This document shows positions 22,401 to 30,839 of a stretch of DNA of 64,000 bases, one piece after another. This DNA is from Acanthochromis polyacanthus (lineage: Eukaryota > Chordata > Actinopteri > Pomacentridae), in the NCBI RefSeq assembly GCF_021347895.1, contig NC_067129.1, positions 34,509,690 to 34,573,689 on the forward strand, written 5' to 3'. The first letter of the stretch is position 1; every line of letters starts with the position of its first letter. The notes beneath the pieces are model-generated. The model saw only the letters and a list, made by a program, of their open reading frames with translations. It did not search any database and was not told the DNA's origin. The translations under genes and the position numbers were made by a program.

Positions 22401-25400
22401 AACAATGAGCCTTTCAACACTATTAGCTAACACAATGTAGCATTAGAACACAGCGGTGATGGTTGCTGGAAATGTTCCTCTGTACCCCTATGGAGATATT
22501 CCATTAAAAATCAGCCGTTTCCAGCTACAATAGTCATTTACCACATTACCAATGTCTAGGTTGTATTTCTGGTTAATTTAATGCTACCTCCATTGGAAAA
22601 AAAAAAAATGCTTTTCTTTAAAAAATAAGGACATTTGCAATACACATACATACATATATGTATATATATATATATATATAGATAGATAGATAGATAGATA
22701 GATAGAGGTGTGCGATAAGGCGAGACCTATCGTCATGACGATAGAAAAGTCTCCACGATAGGCCTTTTTAGAGTTATCGTATATCTCGTGATAAAGTCAC
22801 TGCATTAGACAGTGAATGCACGTTCTATGATTTGCAGCTCTATACTTGTATGGTACGACAGTATCGTTTGCCAAAAATAAAAGATCTACAAGCTAACAAC
22901 GCGTCGCTGTTGTGCTGCGACGCAACGCGTTGCCTTGTTGAAAATCTGTTGTGTTCTCAGGAGCGGGAGCGGGGCTTGTGGAGACGGTCTGGGCGGGCCG
23001 CGGCGGCGGCGGCTGCTGCTTGTGGCGGAGACGGCCCGAATATTCGGATCCGTTCGTCTGGTCTCGGGTCCAAATTTTGCCTTCGTTTTGTCTTGAGTTA
23101 AACTGAAGAATTCCCAAACAGCGGAAGGCTTCAGCATCTTGTCTTGTGTTTATGCAACGCAGTGAAGCGTGACATGAGAGTTGGCAGCCACCCGGCCATT
23201 CGGGTGGTGTTTACAAACCAGGCGTAAACTAACCGTGCCGTCACCCGTTGATTTCAACACCAAGAAAATGAAGCCCGGATTTTGCTACTTCCTGGTCGCC
23301 GTTTTGGATTTTTTGGAGCCAGTGACGTAAAAAGCGTCAACAAACAGGCTGGACCGGAGAGCAACTAGGGGCAGGATTGGCTGAGAACTCTTATCCCGCC
23401 CACATTTTACCGCAGAGGCTTCTGTTGCCGTCTATCAAGTATAGCCACGCCCCCTTGCTCCGCCAACTTTAACGATTTATTTAAAATTCAGTATTGATTT
23501 ATTTTAAGATCGGCCACCTGATCTCTCATTTTGACCATGAAAACTAACGGGAAAAAAATCCTGAGCTGTAGAAAATCAGTCTATCAAATTTTATTTTTTC
23601 CAAAAATGAATTGGGGTCTATGGAGAAAAAGCTTTTTGGAGCCAACCCTAGCGGACGGCGTGATATTGCAAGTTTTTGGCACTTCTGGGTTGGCTTCAAT
23701 TCTGGAGCCAGATGCTACGTCCACTATATATACAGTCTATGTTACAAACACGAACAGAGGAGCCGAGATGAGCCGAACATGACGGGATTAGCCGAAGTGG
23801 GCTGAAGGGAAGAGACGAGCTCTGAATATTTTCGTCTGGGGGGAGGAAGGGGTGATCACATGTATATATTTTTAAGTGATCACAGGACGGGATGAGCCGA
23901 TATGAGCCGAAGGCGGAAGGAAGACAGTAGCGCCGCATATTCTTTCTGCCCGGTAGCGTCCGACGGGCACACACCAAAAAAAAGCTAAGAAAACACTGGT
24001 CAGCTTTTTGAAGACCTCTCCTGTAACGGCAGCTGGCATATCTGCTTCATCCCTAAAAGAAGCAATAGAGGCAGAATTGAAGTCCTACCTGTCAGGACCA
24101 AATGCAGACAGTGAAATGGACCCTTTGGAATGGTGGCAAAAATATGAGGGAAACTTTCCAAGGGTTAGCCACCTAGCTAGAAAGTATCTGTGTGTTCAAG
24201 CAACTAGTACTCCTTCAGAGCGAGTGTTCGGCACTGGTGGCAATACTGTCACATGCCAAAGGGCAACTCTCAAACCAGAGAAAGTTGACCAACTGATTTT
24301 ACTGGCAAAAAATCTGTGATCGTGTTCAATGAGTCTTACAAAAAGCAAAAAAAAAAAAAAAAAAAGACTTGAAAGACACGTTCTAAGTCTAGTCAGGATT
24401 CAGACACTATTGCACTTGGTTGGTTCTGTTGTTCTCATATTTATTTATTTTCAATAAGGTATTTACTATTTATATTGTTTTTCCCTTTTGAAACAGATAC
24501 AGTTATGCTTAAGTCTTTGCACTTCAGGTCTAAAGTTTACATTTTAATTTAACTGCTTTGCACTGACCTTTCCTCATTGATGTATTTTATTTTGTTTACT
24601 CTTATTCCTTTTTATGTTTATTCTAGTAGTGCAACCTGAAACAATTGTTTTACTGAGAAACTGTGCCTTGAATATAGCGCACTTTACTTTGTTGTTTACC
24701 GGAAGACGTTGCAGAATAAAACCAGAGCAACTAGTCTAAATGGTCTTTCGTTTAGTTTTTGTTACCCTGTAGGTGGTTCTCTTGTTAAGTAACTTGAAAA
24801 ATAACCATAAAAACCGCGTTAAAAAAATATCGTGATAGTATCATGACACTGGTTGAAAAAATATCGTGAAACTATATTTTCCCATATCGCACACCCCTAC
24901 ACACACCCCTACACACACACACACCCCTACACACACACACACACACGGTGACAAAAACATGAACTTTTTAACAATCCAATAAAACCAAGAGTGATGGAAG
25001 AAAAATATTTTATTCATAGTAATTGAAACCTTAAAACATGCCATTTAAGAAACAATGATGGAATTTTCATTTTTAAAAAATTACTTCCGATAGATGGCGT
25101 CCTCCTGTACGAATGCATTCTTGACATCTACCTGGGTCTATCTCAAGAGTAAAGTGTACACCAATCGACCAAGAACTCGGGATGAGTTAAAACAGAGAAT
25201 TCAGGACGAAATTCACAGTATCCCAGCTGAGATGTTGCAGCTGTCAATGAGGAATCCCAACAGCAGATTTCAAGAATGCATTCGTAGAGGAGAACGCCAT
25301 CTACAGGAAGTAATTTTAAAAAAAAATGAAAATTCCATCATTGTTTCTTAAATGGCATGTTTTAAGGTTTCAATTACCATGAATAAAATATTTTTCTTCC

Positions 25401-26854
25401 ATCACTCTAGCTTAGCTTTAACTACTGTCAAAGTAGCTAATGTTGTGGCTGTACTTCAGTTTTGCAGGTTGGCTTTTTGTGTTGAAGTTAATCTGATTTC
25501 AGAAAGAAGTTATTATGCTTCAGACTGCGTTAGCCGCAGGGTAAGAGGCACAACAAACATCCCTTAACATATAGCAAGTGACTTATTGTGACTTTCTGTG
25601 AAACACTTGGGCTGTTTGTATACTGACAGCCAATAGAAACTTTGAGGTAGAAATGTATGCAGAATTCTACTTGTAGGGGGGTTGTAATTATTCATTGTGG
25701 ATTTACTGATGATCTAGTGCCCTGGTAGTTGAGATAATGATGAGTTGTCATTTTGTCATGTTTCATTGCACATGGGTTGGTCACTTTGCAAAAGTGAACC
25801 AAATACACACCAAGCAATACTCAGTGAATATCTGCACAATTTGAGAATGGGTTTTGAAGGCCTAATATAAAGGCCCAAAAAGGCCACCATTGTTAGTCCA
25901 GTGAACAGCATCATGCCGCGTCTATCACATGAACAACGTCTCCAGGCACTGGGTATGGTGGAGGCCGGTTTGAGCTACAGTGATGTAGCCAGGCGTATGG
26001 GCTGTTCCCAACCCACAATCAGAAGCCTGGTCAAAAGCATGCGCCGACGGATTGCTGCCTGCATTGAAGCAAATGGAGGCCATACTCGGTATTGACTGCT
26101 GTGACTTTGTGTTTGGCAGGTGCCGTTTTCTTTTGTGAAATTCTTTATTTTGAAATCATTCTTGAAACTTTAGATTTTTGTTTCTGTATGCCAATATGCT
26201 AAACAAATGATTCATATGAAGAAAATCCAGTTTCGGGCTTCAAAATAAAAATTATGTTGAAAAATATGGTCTCAAAGTTTCTATTGACTGTCAGTGTAGA
26301 AGACTGTTGTGTTTATTAAACCTGTATCTGCTGCCTCGCCTTCCAAACACAGCTCTGTTAATTCACTGCAGCTCTTATAAATGTGCTCGCCGCTCTCTCT
26401 GTGTAAACAATAACTTTCAGTGATTGGCTGCTGTTTGTGACATGCAACCAATCGGATCATTTTAGATCACTGCGGGGAGAGAGTTGTCTACATCAGAGCC
26501 AAAGCATCACATTTAATGTATTTTGAAAATATTGGTCAATAAAAATAACACCACCAATAATTTAAAAATGCTAAATATCAGCGATAATAATCCAGAGTTC
26601 AGATCTCGTCTGTTCGCTTTAACTTTGAATGAACTACAAACAATAAACAGGACCAGATTCTGTGTGTTCATGTGACCCTCGAATCCCAAACATGATCCAA
26701 ACCCCGATCAGACTCAGGAGGGGCCCTCAGAAACCCCCTCAGACTGAAAGACCGAGGCGGCAGGTGGGACACTCACCAGGTAATAGTCCCCCGGCTGAGC
26801 AGGGTCGCCTTCCAGAGTCTGCTTCCTCAAGCTCTCCACCAGCAGTGTGACCAC
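19170..26854 (-). CDS. fam53c: FAM53C, four coding exons
   Basis: Exons in transcript order are 27030-26777, 21601-21544, 20769-19760 and 19460-19170. All junctions are GT/AG and phases agree. Characteristic FAM53 blocks are VTLLVESLRKQTLE at the N-terminus, KRHCRSLSVPEDLSRC and SRVWTPV, SPTFFSLALSPDS, RRFSLSP, LPRCHSQPCDL, RRRDPDR and LDFTKMTQ, an acidic stretch (ECREDDDDDGEEE) and the C-terminal ELDLNLIEEN. The LNLIEEN ending and FFSLAL block point to FAM53C over A or B. FAM53 proteins are nuclear; FAM53B is known to promote beta-catenin nuclear entry, while FAM53C is less well defined. The middle exon is unusually rich in Pro, Gly and Ala compared with the mammalian protein. The expected ATG is out of frame (see findings), so the start is given at a GTG codon only as a placeholder. 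Confidence 0.88.
19760..20769 (-). CDS. fam53c: fam53c large central exon
   Basis: 1010 bp between TTCTCAG and CAG|GTACTG. It holds the conserved KRHCRSLSVP, RRFSLSP, CHSQPCDL and LDFTKM motifs, including probable 14-3-3/kinase-type serine motifs and basic clusters fit for nuclear import. GC content is far above the neighbouring introns. Confidence 0.9.
21544..21601 (-). CDS. fam53c: fam53c small exon
   Basis: 58 bp between CTTTTAG and CTG|GTGAGT, encoding SLLDPKTLAECWPPDGLMP. It joins in phase to the exons on both sides. Confidence 0.8.
22017..22293. mobile_element. Tc1/mariner-group (pogo-like) MITE
   Basis: TIRs start CAGGGGATCCTCGGTTTAC on the left and, inverted, CGGGGGTCCTCGACTTACG on the right, each flanked by TA. 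The insert is 277 bp without coding capacity. Confidence 0.75.
22309..22650 (+). mobile_element. CGGTTCAAAAGTTTGGGGTCA-type MITE, copy 1
   Basis: Begins ACCGTTCAAAAGTTTGGGGTC and contains GTGCTAACATAACTGCACAA, GGAAATGTTCCTCTGTACCC and AATAAGGACATTT. Copies 2 and 3 are at 44990-45357 and 45671-45780. Copy 2 ends with the inverse of the start (CCAAACTTTTGAATGGT), showing TIRs. It is a widespread fish repeat, probably a mariner-type miniature element. Confidence 0.8.
22640..22705. repeat. TA/GATA microsatellite
   Basis: TACATA, (TA)n and (GATA)n runs directly abut the next hAT element and obscure its target duplication. Confidence 0.95.
23170..23745. repeat. Interspersed repeat inside the hAT element
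   Basis: It contains TTGGGGTCTATGGAGAAAAA, GGTTGGCTTCAATTCTGGAG and CCACTATATATACAGTCTATG, motifs I know as common in fish genomes. The limits and class are uncertain. Confidence 0.4.
24008..24319 (+). pseudogene. hAT transposase C-terminal dimerisation domain
   Basis: About 100 codons with DPLEWWQKYEGNFPRVSHLA, RKYLCVQATSTPSERVFGTG and a KPEKVDQLILLAKNL end, the classic hATC domain of ZBED/Ac-type transposases. No upstream catalytic region is visible, so this is a remnant. Confidence 0.9.
24989..25409. mobile_element. Hairpin element with about 140-bp arms
   Basis: The left arm (AGAGTGATGGAAGAAAAATA... to GAATGCATTCTTGA at about 25128) is repeated inverted at about 25270-25409. The spacer is about 140 bp. 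The right arm plus spacer encode the end of a transposase, so the element probably arose when a transposon end copied itself in inverted orientation. Confidence 0.85.
25130..25351 (+). pseudogene. Mariner/Tc1-group transposase C-terminal fragment
   Basis: The frame reads YLKSKVYTNRPRTRDELKQR, IQDEIHSIPAEMLQLSM, and ECIRRGERHLQEVI. These are the C-terminal helices that follow the last catalytic residue in mariner-like transposases. Catalytic parts are absent. Confidence 0.75.
25621..26296 (+). mobile_element. Non-autonomous mariner/Tc1-group element carrying a transposase mini-ORF
   Basis: TIRs TACTGACAGCCAATAGAAAC and (inverted) CACTGACAGTCAATAGAAAC continue into AACTTTGAG on both sides. TA flanks both ends (25619-25620 and 26297-26298). 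Length is 676 bp. Confidence 0.85.
25913..26095 (+). CDS. 60-residue fused transposase N- and C-terminus
   Basis: The frame MPRLSHEQRLQALGMVEAGL, SYSDVARRMGCSQPTIRSL is the first helix-turn-helix of a mariner/Tc1-group transposase. It then passes directly into MRRRIAACIEANGGHTRY, a typical C-terminus. The roughly 270 residues between, with all catalytic aspartates, are missing, yet the frame is kept. Such a product could bind the TIRs without cutting; expression is unknown. Confidence 0.75.
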   Translation: MPRLSHEQRLQALGMVEAGLSYSDVARRMGCSQPTIRSLVKSMRRRIAACIEANGGHTRY

Positions 26855-27030
26855 AGCATGGTGGCAGGGGACGAGGGGGGAGACGGGGGAGGGAGGCAGG
26901 GAGGAGGTGGGGAGAGGAGGGGGAGAGAGTGGGGAGGAGAGTGGGGAGGAGAGGGGGGAAGGAGGAGGAAGAGGAGGAAGGAGGGGAGATCTTGGGGCGT
27001 CTGTGTGTCTGTCCGTCTGGTCCTTCAACA
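26777..27030 (-). CDS. fam53c: fam53c first coding exon with disturbed start
   Basis: The acceptor CCCCTCTCCTCTAG ends at 27031 and the donor CTG|GTGAGT lies at 26776. The frame VVTLLVESLRKQTLE...YYL matches the FAM53 N-terminus, but the only ATG (CCACCATG, codon at 26859-26857, good Kozak context) is two bases out of that frame and would stop after ten codons. No in-frame ATG exists between the acceptor and the conserved block. The upstream part (C/T-rich) would be 5' UTR. Confidence 0.7.
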
Positions 27031-27179
27031 CTAGAGGAGAGGGGGAGGGGCTGAGGGCCGAGACTCCTCCTCCTTACCGCCTCAGGGCCAAGGAGCCCCA
27101 CCCACACTCACAATGACATCATCAGTCAGCTGTTGGCCCGGCAACACACCTGGAGGGAAGGGAGATGCAGGTGAGTGTT

Positions 27180-27347
27180 GCAAAAATGTTCACTGAAACA
27201 CTTAAATTGACTACAAAGACACAAAACAGTCACAAAAGAGACACAGGACAAACACAAAGACACAAAATGACCACAAAGAGAGGCAAAACAACCACAAAGA
27301 GACACATAATGACCAAAAGAAACACAAAATGACCACAGAGAGACATA
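27180..27347. repeat. ACAAAGAGACACAAAATGACC minisatellite, left block
   Basis: Units of about 21 bp built from CACAAAGAGACACAAAA and TGACCA. The block continues at 28322-28510 across an hAT insertion, and the same family dominates 30840-33720. Confidence 0.85.
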
Positions 27348-27355
27348 CAATGAAC

Positions 27356-28313
27356 TAGAGGTGTAACGGTACACAAAAATCACGGTTCAGTACATATTTC
27401 GGTACAGAAGTCATGGTTCGGTTGGGTTCTCAGTTAAGGGGTTAAATGGAGAAAAAAAACCTGCTGATATAAGAGCTGCTATAACTTTCTGGCTGAACGG
27501 GGCATAACGGGGCTCTATCACCTAAAGTAGGGAATATATTTTCATGGAATTGCTTTTTTTAAAAAACAACACCATGGAGTTAGGCTCTTGTTTACCAGTA
27601 TAAATATACTAGTAGGCTAAAAAAATACACAATATAGTCATTTATCTATAGCAGCAATAATGTAAAGTTAATGTAAGCTGACCTTCATCATAAGTTTAAA
27701 ACCCCAGTTTTTAACAACGGAGTATGGCCGTAGATCTGCTGCTACAAAAACACCATGGACTTGGTTGTTTTAGCCCGTTCTGAATTGCAAGGCAGGGTTT
27801 GATGAAATGATGTTGGGAGTATCGTTTGTTCAGTTCGCTGTTTTTTTCCTAGCTTGGGGGATAGTTATGCTTGGATGGTGCTTTTTCAAATGTGTGTCTA
27901 AGTTTGACGTGTTGCTGGATGCATAGTTGAGGACCGCTTCACAGTGTCGGTATATGGCTTTCGTCTTGTCCACTTGTTTTTGTACTTCACTGGGAAACGG
28001 AAGTGATCCCAAACAGATGATTTTAATGGGGCCAGAGCGTCTTCCAGCTCTGGCTTCTTCTCGTTGTTGCTAGCATTAGCCATGAAGCGCCGTCACATCC
28101 TGTGGTTCACTGGAAACTCCTGCTTGTTTTTAGTTCTGCAATACTGCGCGACTGTCAGCCGGAGAAGGTCCACCGCAGCTGTGGGCACTACGAAGTTTTA
28201 GGTTTCGCAATTAAAACAACTCTGTAAATTCTTATTAGTCTTAAAACTATCTTGCCACGGTACACCTCTGTACCGAACGGTTCGGTACAAATACGTGTAC
28301 CGTTACACCCCTG
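27356..28313 (-). mobile_element. hAT element with 8-bp target duplication
   Basis: TIRs TAGAGGTGTAACGGTACAC and (inverted) CAGGGGTGTAACGGTACAC. CAATGAAC is duplicated at 27348-27355 and 28314-28321. It inserted into the minisatellite. It encodes only a BED-finger fragment. Confidence 0.92.
27830..28083 (-). pseudogene. BED zinc-finger N-terminus of an hAT transposase
   Basis: Starts MANASNNEKKPELEDALAPL and continues KSSVWDHFRFPV. After a frameshift near 27990 it reads VDKTKAIYRHCEAVLNYASS and NTSNLDTHLKKHHPSI. The C-x2-H...H-x4-H spacing is that of BED fingers, with the first of the usual two cysteines changed. The rest of the transposase is missing. Confidence 0.8.
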
Positions 28314-28321
28314 CAATGAAC

Positions 28322-28510
28322 ACAAAGAGACACACGACTGCAAAGAGACGCAAAATGACCAAAAAGAGACAAAACAAGTGCAAAGCAAATGTTGACACTG
28401 ATAATGACCAAGAAAAAAAAACACAAAAGCGACATCGAGACACAAAACAAATAAAAGGGGACACAAAATGACAATAAAATGATGCACAGCTACTACAAAG
28501 AGGCGAAACC
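28322..28510. repeat. ACAAAGAGACACAAAATGACC minisatellite, right block
   Basis: Continuation of the array interrupted by the hAT insertion at 27356-28313. Confidence 0.8.
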
Positions 28511-28751
28511 CAATCATGGATACACAAAAAAACATCTGGAAATATTTTGTTTTGTCTGACTGGAAGTTAAAAAAACCAAACACTAAACAACCAAGAACAG
28601 CAGAACACTACTTGTATTTGAGAGGCTGAAACCATTAAAAATAGATCGAGCCATGTTGCAAAACAAAAGAACAAGAACAAATCTTTAATCTAGTTTAAAA
28701 AGGGATGTCAGATATTCTGAATTAGGGTTGGGTGATATGACAATATATATC

Positions 28752-29403
28752 CAGGGTTCTCGCCAGCGCATTTCAGGTGTAACAGCCCATTACGCAGTCT
28801 TAACGGGCCGTTACGCTCAGTTTAAAAGATTGCGCTGCGATTAGGGCCGCTACGCCAGCGCATTTCAAAGATTACGCTGTTGTTATGAGAGTGTGGCTCC
28901 GTCATGAGAGAGGGAGAGAGAGCAGCGTGTGTGTGTGGGAGGGAGGGGGAGGGAGGGGGAGGGAGGGGGAGAGCGAGTGAGAGAGACGGGCAGTCGGTGC
29001 AGTCGGAGGAGGAGAGAAGGTGTGTAGTTGCTGGGTTTGCGGTACTGTGCGGTTCAGCCACTGTTTATAGACAATAAAGGCTGCAGTGTTCTTCGATGCA
29101 GCTGGGCTCCTGTGTCTTTGCCTCTACGGCTGCTGAGGAAGTGAAGGGGGTTAACCCCGGGCTTCCTGACCACAGTCGGGGGCCGAACAGGAAGGGTTAA
29201 CACTGTAATTAGGGCCGCTGCGCTGTTATTTTGACAGATAACGCCATGTGCGTTTGTTTTTATCAACTGGGTGCCTATCTAGGTTAATTTATGTCTCCCC
29301 ACCTCAGCCGTACTTTCCTGTCGATTGACCCGTTCCCGTCTATTGCGTGCGCGTGCAGGAGGACCTGCCGTTACGCTGAAAAAAAATCCTGGCGAGAACC
29401 CTG
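28752..29403. mobile_element. Nested TIR element, CAGGGTTCTCGCCAG ends
   Basis: TIRs CAGGGTTCTCGCCAGCGCA and (inverted) CAGGGTTCTCGCCAGGATT. ATATC flanks both sides (28747-28751 and 29404-29408), suggesting a short target duplication. Subterminal GCCGTTACGC-type motifs recur. It has no coding capacity. Confidence 0.75.
28881..29202 (+). mobile_element. Probable solo LTR
   Basis: 322 bp beginning TGTTATGAGA and ending GGGTTAACA, flanked by CTGT at 28877-28880 and 29203-29206. An AATAAA signal lies in the second half (about 29081), as in an LTR R region. A GA-rich purine tract precedes it. No gag, pol or env is present. The class (gypsy or endogenous retrovirus) is not determinable from the sequence alone. 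Confidence 0.55.
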
Positions 29404-29611
29404 ATATCGTCTGGACGACAGAAAATGTCTATCGTTTTATGTGAAGATCCAATCATTTATATCGCAGTGTCGCAAAACACGCTTTACGGCAGTATTTTAT
29501 GTCACCAACGTGCACGCGGCAGTGTTGCCAACTTAGCGACTTTCTCGCTAAATCTAGCGACTTTCCAAAGCGTCCTAGCGACTTTTTTTGTCAAAAGCGA
29601 CTAGTAGGGCT

Positions 29612-29980
29612 GCAGCTAACGAAGCCTCGAGTAATCGTCTGAGCATGAAACAGCATCAAAAGCGGAAGTGAGCGCGCAATGCAACAGAAATCACCTTCCG
29701 ACCGGAGCACGGAACACAGACGGACATCGGCGCTGCATTGTGCATGTATTATGTATGCATGATGCAGCGCGGACATCCGCGATCTATCGTAAACACGGAT
29801 GTCAGCGTTTACTATACAGCTGTATCTAAACGCTGACATCCGCGCTGCATCATACATACATAATATATGCACCGACGTCCGTCGGTGTTCCACGCTCCAG
29901 TCGGATGCCGATTTCTGTTGAATTGCGCGCTCACTTCCGCTTTTGATGCCGTTTCATGCTCAGACGATTACTCAAGGCGA
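29612..29980. mobile_element. Hairpin (foldback) element, arms about 155 bp
   Basis: The left arm (TAATCGTCTGAGCATGAAAC, then AAAAGCGGAAGTGAGCGCGC) recurs inverted up to about 29978 with about 85 per cent identity by eye. The centre carries further short palindromes around CGCTGACATCCGCG. Confidence 0.8.
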
Positions 29981-30366
29981 CAAATCTAGCCACGTTTTCT
30001 GCCGTTTTGAAGACTCTGACAGGAAAACTCGGATCATTCTGCAGTTACTGTCCTCAACAAGCAGCAGGTGCTCCTGTGAGCTTCTCCCTCCCCCTCCCAA
30101 AGCACAGGCTGTCAGTCCAGTAACCCCGCAGCAGTCCCAGTGTCTGATCACTCTGCGGCCAGACGGCAGGTGAATCGCGCATGCACAAAGTCACTACAGA
30201 TCCCATCCAGACTTACGGAGCGGAATATAAATAAAAATGTTTTCTTCACCGTCATACTAAAATAAACCACAGCATTTAGCCTCTAGTTCAAAAACATATT
30301 TTGGGTGTTTTATATTCATTTTTTGGTCTCTTCCACAACGTTATTCCTCTCTCCTACAACGTTGAT

Positions 30367-30546
30367 TATAATTACATGCAAACTGAGAAATATGCATACA
30401 AACAACCAGCTCAAACCGACGAGCTTGTACCTAAAAGAGGGGGAACTTCTGTCATATGGCGGTGGTTTGGATTTAAAAAGACCGACAAGGATCAGACTAC
30501 CATACTTTGTAAGGTATGCCGCTGCCCGGTCCCATTCATTCATTGA
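30367..30546 (+). pseudogene. BED zinc-finger fragment of an hAT transposase
   Basis: GGTSVIWRWFGFKKTDKDQT then TILCKVCRCPVP matches the first half of a ZBED-type BED finger (W-x2-FGF, C-x2-C). The frame stops before the histidines, close to the right TIR, so the gene was lost by rearrangement. Confidence 0.75.
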
Positions 30547-30839
30547 ATTTACCAAAAATATGCTATATCGTTATGTATATCGTCTCGGGATATAAAATAA
30601 GCTATATTGGGATATAAAATTTTGGTCATATCGCCCAGCCCTATTCTGAATAAGAATTAAAATCTAAATGTTTTTCTCAAAGTACAAGGAGTCACCTTCA
30701 TTTCCTGTAGCCATCAGTCCCAAACCCAAAGCTATTAATTCCTATATTAATATAAAGACAATGAAGAGGGCCAAAAATGACTCATAAATGTTCAGTTTAC
30801 AGTAATTTACACCTTAGGTTTATTTAAATAGCACTAATT

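Larger units (their letters stand above)
22703..24899 (+). mobile_element. hAT element, internally altered
   Basis: The left end TAGAGGTGTGCGATAAGG and the inverted right end (CATATCGCACACCCCTA) are matching hAT-type TIRs. Close to each TIR there are further related ATCGTGATA motifs. Only the C-terminal transposase exon remains (24008-24319). A GC-rich block (22960-23060) and an interspersed repeat (about 23170-23745) fill the middle. The target duplication cannot be read because microsatellites flank both ends. Confidence 0.8.
28723..30643. mobile_element. hAT element with nested insertions, 8-bp target duplication
   Basis: TIRs TAGGGTTGGGTGATATGAC and (inverted) TAGGGCTGGGCGATATGAC. TTCTGAAT is duplicated at 28715-28722 and 30644-30651. 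Inside are a TIR element (28752-29403), which itself carries a probable solo LTR, and a hairpin element (29612-29980). A BED-finger fragment remains near the right end. Confidence 0.92.
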
